From Flavobacteriaceae bacterium (GTDB lineage: Bacteria; Bacteroidota; Bacteroidia; Flavobacteriales; Flavobacteriaceae): a stretch of DNA of 9,669 nt. The stretch covers positions 1 through 9,669 of the forward strand of contig CANKLK010000081.1 in NCBI GenBank assembly GCA_947482805.1, read 5' to 3'. The position numbers and the translations under genes were made by a program. This document shows positions 5,434 to 9,669 of this stretch, in pieces (position 1 is the stretch's first letter; every line of letters starts with the position of its first letter). The notes beneath the pieces were generated by a model that saw nothing but the letters and a program-made list of their open reading frames with translations, searched no databases and was not told where the DNA came from.

Positions 5434-6577
5434 CCTTATTGTTGTATTTCATTTTTCTTAAAATGCGCATCGCTTCCTTAAAACTAAGATAAACCGTGCT
5501 GTTTTTTTGAGCTTTTAAAAGCGATTTGGCTTCAATTAATTTATGTTTGGCATCCTCAAACCCATTCAAATAACAAATCATCAAAGTAGAAGGAAGGTTC
5601 TCTAAATCTTTGACTTCTCTGTCAGAAATGGCAATCCCTTTATTTAACTTATCTAGCAATGCAAGATTAGAATTATAAATATGATGTAGCATTTTTTTAT
5701 TAAATGCCGGTGGTTCAAATAGCATTTCATTTTCTATTTTATAATAACCATTGTCAAAAAAAGAAATCTTCTGCTGTTCAAGTGGGTAATAACTTGTTTT
5801 ATCATTTAATCCCAAAGGTACGTGTTCTATTATCGTAAAACTTTTTTCATCAAATTCAATAGTAACGACATCAAGCGCTGAGTAAAATAGTTTTACTTGT
5901 TCGTTAATTAATTCAATATCTACTCGTGAAAGATAGGTAGTTTCTCTTATTCTTTTAGGGTTTCCTGCCCAACAAATAACAAACAACTCTTTGAAAACAT
6001 TATACTTTGAAGTCATGTCTTTGTGACGATTATTCATAAAATCAATTACGCCGTCCAATGTATAGGCAATACTGTTTCTCGAACTGTTTTCGATGCTGAT
6101 AACGGTTTCGATATTTAGTTTAGAATAGGGAATCTTATCTTCCGTTGGCATAGAATTGCTTCCAACTCTAACAAAAACTGTATTGGCCAAAATAGTATGA
6201 ATGTTTTTCTTGAAAAAAGACACCTTATGTTTTGGCTTAATTGTAACCAAACCCACTACTCTGTCTTTTGGCAAGTTAGGGAATGGCACATTTTCGTATT
6301 GAATTTTTGGCGGATTTTCTAAATAGGCATTCACCAAATTCTGAATCCGACTGTCGTCAAAAAAATCATCCCCAACAATTTGGTTGTCTTGATCTTCAAC
6401 TCCCACAACAATATAAGAATTATTAGAAGGATTAGAATTAGAAAGCGCGCAAATATGTTTCAAAAACTTGCCTTTCCCTTCTTTAGTATGTAAATTTAAC
6501 TGCCGTTTTTTATCATAAAAACTGCACTCATCATTGTGAGCTAATAGATTCTTAATAAGTAAACGTTTATTAATCAT
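5426..6577 (-). CDS. AlbA_2 (Schlafen-like) domain protein
   Basis: The 383-residue protein has an N-terminal AlbA_2/Schlafen-type nucleic-acid-binding domain at about 15-145: an acidic/aromatic opening (DECSFYDKKRQL), GKGKFLKHICALSNS, the strand YIVVGVED and the closing VFVRVGSNSMPT. The C-terminal 230 residues match nothing I can name; they contain no Walker motif, so the ATP-binding label that databases often give such proteins is not supported. The stretch 345-378 is Lys-rich and helical. The frame is open to an ATG 46 codons upstream, but that extension runs through the CAGTC repeat (LRLRLRL) and into the aldo/keto reductase gene, so MINKRLL at 6577 is preferred. It is followed by the phosphoesterase with an 8-bp overlap. 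Family members act as transcription regulators or in stress and defence; the role here is unknown. Confidence 0.75.
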   Translation of the reverse strand: MINKRLLIKNLLAHNDECSFYDKKRQLNLHTKEGKGKFLKHICALSNSNPSNNSYIVVGVEDQDNQIVGDDFFDDSRIQNLVNAYLENPPKIQYENVPFPNLPKDRVVGLVTIKPKHKVSFFKKNIHTILANTVFVRVGSNSMPTEDKIPYSKLNIETVISIENSSRNSIAYTLDGVIDFMNNRHKDMTSKYNVFKELFVICWAGNPKRIRETTYLSRVDIELINEQVKLFYSALDVVTIEFDEKSFTIIEHVPLGLNDKTSYYPLEQQKISFFDNGYYKIENEMLFEPPAFNKKMLHHIYNSNLALLDKLNKGIAISDREVKDLENLPSTLMICYLNGFEDAKHKLIEAKSLLKAQKNSTVYLSFKEAMRILRKMKYNNKDE

Positions 6578-6589
6578 TTTATAAGTCTT

Positions 6590-6641
6590 CAGTCGCAGTC
6601 GCAGTCGCAGTATCTGAAAACTGGGACTGAGACTGTAAACT
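6590..6641. repeat. CAGTC interspersed palindrome, copy 2
   Basis: The left part is (CAGTCG)3CAGT at 6590-6611, a six-base tandem repeat. The right part is ACTGGG-ACTGAG-ACTGTA from 6620. Arms 6596-6611 and 6620-6635 pair at 14 of 16 positions around an 8-base loop. It fills most of the 67-bp gap between the aldo/keto reductase stop and the AlbA_2 start, ending 12 bp before that ATG, so it would be in the leader of a cotranscribed gene. On the minus strand no T run follows, so it does not look like a terminator for the reductase. Orientation is opposite to copy 1. Confidence 0.75.
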
Positions 6642-6644
6642 TTT

Positions 6645-7511
6645 TTACGGTACTTTATTACCCATACTTTCGGTCCAAATGGCAAACCAATCGAGTGTGT
6701 CCAAATCCATTTCAACGGCTTTCATCAACGCCTGAATCCGGGCAATATTTACTGTTCCCGCTACCGGGATGATATTCGCCGGATGTTTCAAAACCCATGC
6801 TAACAAAATAGTGTCAGAACCTAAATGGTATTTATCTACCAATTGAACTAATAATTTTTTTAGTCTTCTAGTTTGCTCTATGTCTTCTCTGAAAACTGTT
6901 CCAAGCGGATTCCAGGACATTGGGCGAATGTTGTGCAACTGCATATAATCTAGACTTCCGTCTAACATCGCTTCGTGATGCGTTGCCGAAAACTGTACTT
7001 GGTTATAGTTTATCCCTATTTTTTGACGAATTAATTCCGTTTGAGAAGCCGTAAAATTGGAAACTCCAAAGTCAATTATTTTACCTTCTTTTTTTAATTT
7101 GGTGACCGCTTCTGCTATTTCATCGGCAATCATCAACGGACTTGGGCGGTGCAATAATAACACATCCAAATAATCGGTCTGCAGATTTTTTAAGGAGTTT
7201 TCTACCGACCAAATAATATAGTCTTTAGAATATTCATAATGTTTAATCGTATTATTTCTGCCATTTACATGTTGAATACCGCACTTCGAAATAAATTGAA
7301 TATTGTTTCGGTCGATTTTGCTTTGGCCAAATGCTTTCCCAAAATCGGCTTCGGTAGTGTAATTACCATAGATATCTGCATGATCAAAACTCGTGATCTG
7401 ATTTTCGAAACAAATATGAATCATATGCTCCATTTCTGAAGTCGACAGATTTTTGTCCCAAACTCCCCAATTCATGGTTCCCGCAACGATGGGCGATAAT
7501 TTTGTTTTCAT
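6645..7511 (-). CDS. Aldo/keto reductase, YdhF-like
   Basis: The 288-residue NAD(P)H-dependent oxidoreductase has the catalytic tetrad of the superfamily: Asp43 and Tyr48 (FDHADIYG), Lys76 (FISKCG) and His121 (LLLHRPSP). The cofactor region includes GVSNF (149-153) and the phosphate-binding loop VAGTVNIARI (250-259). The LLLHRPSPL motif and overall length are like E. coli YdhF, an AKR of unknown natural substrate; it would reduce a carbonyl to an alcohol in the cytosol. The frame is open 40 codons further up to 7631, but that extension is low-complexity AT-rich DNA (Phe/Ile/Lys-rich), and MKTKLSPIVAGTMNWG at 7511 is the family-like start. It is divergent from moxR, and upstream of the AlbA_2 gene in the same direction. 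Confidence 0.88.
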   Translation of the reverse strand: MKTKLSPIVAGTMNWGVWDKNLSTSEMEHMIHICFENQITSFDHADIYGNYTTEADFGKAFGQSKIDRNNIQFISKCGIQHVNGRNNTIKHYEYSKDYIIWSVENSLKNLQTDYLDVLLLHRPSPLMIADEIAEAVTKLKKEGKIIDFGVSNFTASQTELIRQKIGINYNQVQFSATHHEAMLDGSLDYMQLHNIRPMSWNPLGTVFREDIEQTRRLKKLLVQLVDKYHLGSDTILLAWVLKHPANIIPVAGTVNIARIQALMKAVEMDLDTLDWFAIWTESMGNKVP

Positions 7512-7752
7512 TTTAACTCTTTTAGATATGTTGAAGTATATTTTGAATTTTGAAAAATTTATTTTTTTCCACCCGAAAATTTCCGAAAACAGATTAGGTT
7601 TTAAAATTATAAAAAGAAAATCATAAATCATCCTTAAAATAGGGATGTTTTATAAAGTTTTAACGCATTATTAACATCTCGTAATGGATAAAATTTTCAC
7701 TTTTGAAATGTTAAAATTATAACTGTCACACTTTAGAATAAATAGAGTAACT
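7512..7752. other. Divergent AT-rich spacer between aldo/keto reductase and moxR
   Basis: These 241 bp must hold promoters for both flanking genes. On the plus strand CACTTTTG (7698-7705) differs from TAnnTTTG only in its first base and is a candidate -7 box for moxR, but no TTG lies at the proper distance. No convincing box was found for the reductase. No gene, terminator or repeat was recognised. Confidence 0.4.
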
Positions 7753-8757
7753 ATGGAAGAAAATGGTACTGCTTTAGACATTAGAGCAATTAATGAAAAA
7801 ATTGAAAGAGAAAGTGCTTTTATTGACTTGCTGACTATGGAAATGAACAAGGTTATTGTTGGTCAGAAACATATGGTAGAACGATTGTTAATTGGGCTTT
7901 TGGGTCAAGGTCACATTCTACTTGAAGGTGTTCCGGGACTGGCGAAAACCTTAGCCATAAATACTTTATCACAAGCTGTTCACGGGAGCTTTAGCCGTAT
8001 TCAGTTTACACCCGATTTATTACCTGCTGATGTTGTTGGAACGATGATTTACAACATTAAAGCCAACGAATTTTCTATTAAAAAAGGTCCGATTTTCGCT
8101 AATTTTGTTCTTGCCGACGAGATTAACCGTGCGCCTGCAAAAGTTCAATCGGCGTTGCTTGAAGCGATGCAGGAAAAACAAGTTACCATTGGTGATACCA
8201 CATTCAAATTAGACAGACCATTTTTAGTTTTGGCAACCCAAAATCCAATTGAGCAGGAAGGAACTTACCCGTTACCGGAAGCGCAAGTCGATCGTTTCAT
8301 GCTAAAAACCGTTATTGATTATCCTAAAATAGATGAAGAGCGAATGGTAATCCGTCAGAATTTAAAAGGGTCTTATGAAAAAGTAAATCCTGTGGTTACT
8401 GTTGACCAAATTCTAAAAGCACAAGAAGCAGTTCGTGAAGTGTATATGGATGAAAAAATCGAAAAATATATTTTAGATATTGTTTTTGCTACTCGTAATC
8501 CTGAAAAATACAAACTAGAAAGTTTAAAACCACTTATCGGTTTTGGAGCTTCTCCTCGTGGAAGTATCAATTTGGCCAATGCTGCTAAATGTTATGCTTT
8601 CATCAAACGACGTGGATATGTAATTCCGGAAGACGTTCGTGCCGTGGTTCATGATGTATTGCGTCACAGAATTGGCCTTACCTACGAAGCAGAAGCCGAA
8701 AACATCACTTCTGTTGACATCATCAACAAAATCGTAAACGAAATAGAAGTACCTTAA
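7753..8757 (+). CDS. moxR: MoxR-family AAA+ ATPase
   Basis: The 334-residue protein carries Walker A GVPGLAKT (59-66), Walker B VLADE (119-123), sensor-1 Asn164 in ATQNP, the likely arginine finger Arg181 in EAQVDRF and sensor-2 Arg269 in GASPRGS. MoxR ATPases are chaperone-like enzymes that help vWA proteins mature or insert metal cofactors. The next gene encodes a DUF58 protein, and in Bacteroidota moxR-DUF58 commonly heads the Bat (Bacteroidetes aerotolerance) cluster with batA-batE downstream; those genes lie beyond this window, so that context is inference. The start is the only ATG that gives the family N-terminus. A 72-bp repeat-containing gap separates it from DUF58 without a terminator, so the two are probably cotranscribed. 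Cytosolic. Confidence 0.92.
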   Translation: MEENGTALDIRAINEKIERESAFIDLLTMEMNKVIVGQKHMVERLLIGLLGQGHILLEGVPGLAKTLAINTLSQAVHGSFSRIQFTPDLLPADVVGTMIYNIKANEFSIKKGPIFANFVLADEINRAPAKVQSALLEAMQEKQVTIGDTTFKLDRPFLVLATQNPIEQEGTYPLPEAQVDRFMLKTVIDYPKIDEERMVIRQNLKGSYEKVNPVVTVDQILKAQEAVREVYMDEKIEKYILDIVFATRNPEKYKLESLKPLIGFGASPRGSINLANAAKCYAFIKRRGYVIPEDVRAVVHDVLRHRIGLTYEAEAENITSVDIINKIVNEIEVP

Positions 8758-8764
8758 AAGTAAT

Positions 8765-8822
8765 TAGGCAAAAGCCATCAGCCATTAGTAAAACTTCTGC
8801 CTATTGCCTATTGCCCATTGCC
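8765..8822. repeat. Seven-base tandem repeats between moxR and DUF58
   Basis: TGCCTAT-TGCCTAT-TGCCCAT-TGCC spans 8798-8822, 3.6 units of seven bases, and AGCCATC-AGCCATT at 8773-8786 is a two-unit relative. TAGGCAA (8765-8771) is the exact reverse complement of TTGCCTA (8804-8810), so a 7-bp stem with a 32-base loop can form. The block ends 7 bp before the DUF58 ATG and would be in the mRNA if the genes are cotranscribed. Confidence 0.7.
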
Positions 8823-8829
8823 TCTAAAA

Positions 8830-9669
8830 ATGGAAACCAAAGACTTAATCAAAAAAGTTCGTAAAATCGAAATCAAAACCCGAAGACTGAGTGATCATAT
8901 CTTCTCGGGCGAATACCATACGTCGTTTAAAGGACGAGGCATGACATTTTCGGAAGTGCGTCAGTACCAATTTGGTGACGATATTCGCGCTATCGATTGG
9001 AACGTAACAGCGCGTTATAACGAACCTTATGTAAAAGTTTTTGAGGAAGAACGTGAATTGACCATGATGTTGATGGTTGATATTTCGGGTTCTGAAAGTT
9101 TTGGCACTAAAAACCAACCGAAAAGTGAAATTGTTACTGAAATAGCAGCAACAATGGCGTTTTCAGCCACACAGAATAATGATAAAATTGGGTTGATTTT
9201 ATTCACTGATCAAATTGAATTATACATTCCTCCTAAAAAAGGTAAATCACATGTATTGAGAATCATCCGTGAATTAATCGAATTCCAACCCAAAAGTAAA
9301 AAAACGGATTTATCACAAGCTTTAAAATTCCTATCAAGCACACAGAAAAAGAAAGCAATTGTTTTCGTGATTTCTGATTTTATGGTAGATGACGATTACG
9401 AAAAAACCTTAAAAATAGCTGCGAAAAAACACGATATTACGGGCGTACGGGTGTATGACATCCGTGAAGAAAAAATGCCAAATATTGGAATGGTCGAAAT
9501 GGAAGATGCCGAAACAGGCGAAGTTTTAGTAGTGAATACAGGCTCCAAAAAAGCGCGATTGAGCTACGAAAAACAATATCAGGACAAAGTAAATTACTTT
9601 AAAGATATCTTTTCAAAATGTGGTTCAGGAACCGTTAACACGCGTGTGGACGAAAGTTATGTGACAAAA
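8830..9669 (+). CDS. DUF58 domain protein (vWA-like), 5' part
   Basis: The frame runs open from ATG 8830 to the last base, 280 codons; family members in Bacteroidota are about 290 residues, so only the last few are missing. The DUF58 signature GRGMTFSEVRQYQFGDDIR with AIDWNVTARYNEPYVK follows at about 35-69. A von Willebrand A-like fold is shown by the metal-site motif DISGS (Asp84-Ser88), Thr159 in KKTDLSQAL and Asp183 in VISDFM, so the metal-ion-dependent adhesion site looks complete. Such proteins partner with MoxR ATPases; in the Bat cluster their molecular task is unresolved. No signal peptide or membrane segment is seen in this part, unlike longer DUF58 proteins, so it is probably cytosolic. 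Confidence 0.9.
   Translation, partial: METKDLIKKVRKIEIKTRRLSDHIFSGEYHTSFKGRGMTFSEVRQYQFGDDIRAIDWNVTARYNEPYVKVFEEERELTMMLMVDISGSESFGTKNQPKSEIVTEIAATMAFSATQNNDKIGLILFTDQIELYIPPKKGKSHVLRIIRELIEFQPKSKKTDLSQALKFLSSTQKKKAIVFVISDFMVDDDYEKTLKIAAKKHDITGVRVYDIREEKMPNIGMVEMEDAETGEVLVVNTGSKKARLSYEKQYQDKVNYFKDIFSKCGSGTVNTRVDESYVTK

Noticed and set aside
5426..6577. AlbA_2 gene as part of a full defence island
   Set aside because: No restriction, toxin, integrase or transposase genes flank it; the neighbours are metabolic and envelope genes, so only the two-gene pair is kept as a finding.
6590..6641. CRISPR-like or short tandem array
   Set aside because: Units are six bases with no spacers and no cas genes nearby; it is a palindromic interspersed repeat.
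6578..6715. ATG at 6715 as the start of the AlbA_2 protein
   Set aside because: The extension is translated from the CAGTC repeat and from the antisense-frame overlap with the reductase gene, giving a low-complexity LRLRLRL segment.
7512..7631. ATG at 7631 as the start of the aldo/keto reductase
   Set aside because: The 40 extra codons are AT-rich spacer; the product begins like other AKRs at 7511.

Overview
The window looks like a chromosomal segment of a Bacteroidota bacterium, most likely a Flavobacteriaceae member close to Flavobacterium. Reasons: AT-rich intergenic DNA, no Shine-Dalgarno sequences ahead of starts, TAnnTTTG-type -7 boxes, a lipoprotein with acidic residues right after the lipobox cysteine, and the moxR-DUF58 pair that opens the Bacteroidetes aerotolerance (Bat) cluster. 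Genus level is inference from recognised families; no search was run.

Layout. 1-655 (+): 3' end of an endonuclease/exonuclease/phosphatase protein, closed by a clear terminator. 715-1251 (+): nbaC, 3-hydroxyanthranilate 3,4-dioxygenase. 1252-1528: a repeat-rich spacer with a CAGTC palindrome, a probable structured RNA element on the minus strand with a REP-like sequence inside its loop, and a -7 box for the next gene. 1529-3082 (+): an antiquitin-type (ALDH7) aldehyde dehydrogenase. 3126-3503 (+): a small lipoprotein. A bidirectional terminator at 3508-3539 separates this from a minus-strand block.

The minus-strand block, read from high to low coordinates, is an aldo/keto reductase (7511-6645), an AlbA_2/Schlafen-like protein (6577-5426) overlapping a PPP-type metallophosphoesterase (5433-4705) by 8 bp, then, behind its own promoter-like box, an 8-stranded-barrel candidate (4630-4136) followed after 1 bp by a PhnA/YjdM protein (4134-3553). 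At the right edge, 7753-8757 (+) is a MoxR AAA+ ATPase and 8830-9669 (+) is a DUF58 protein cut by the window end.

How they fit together. NbaC and the ALDH both point to amino-acid (tryptophan, lysine) catabolism but seem to be separately transcribed. MoxR and DUF58 are the usual chaperone-like ATPase and vWA-like partner. No mobile element, CRISPR array, tRNA or rRNA was seen. The least ordinary content is in the spacers: three kinds of short interspersed repeat, several lying within about 12 bp of a start or stop codon, plus the AlbA_2-phosphoesterase pair, whose joint function I cannot name.
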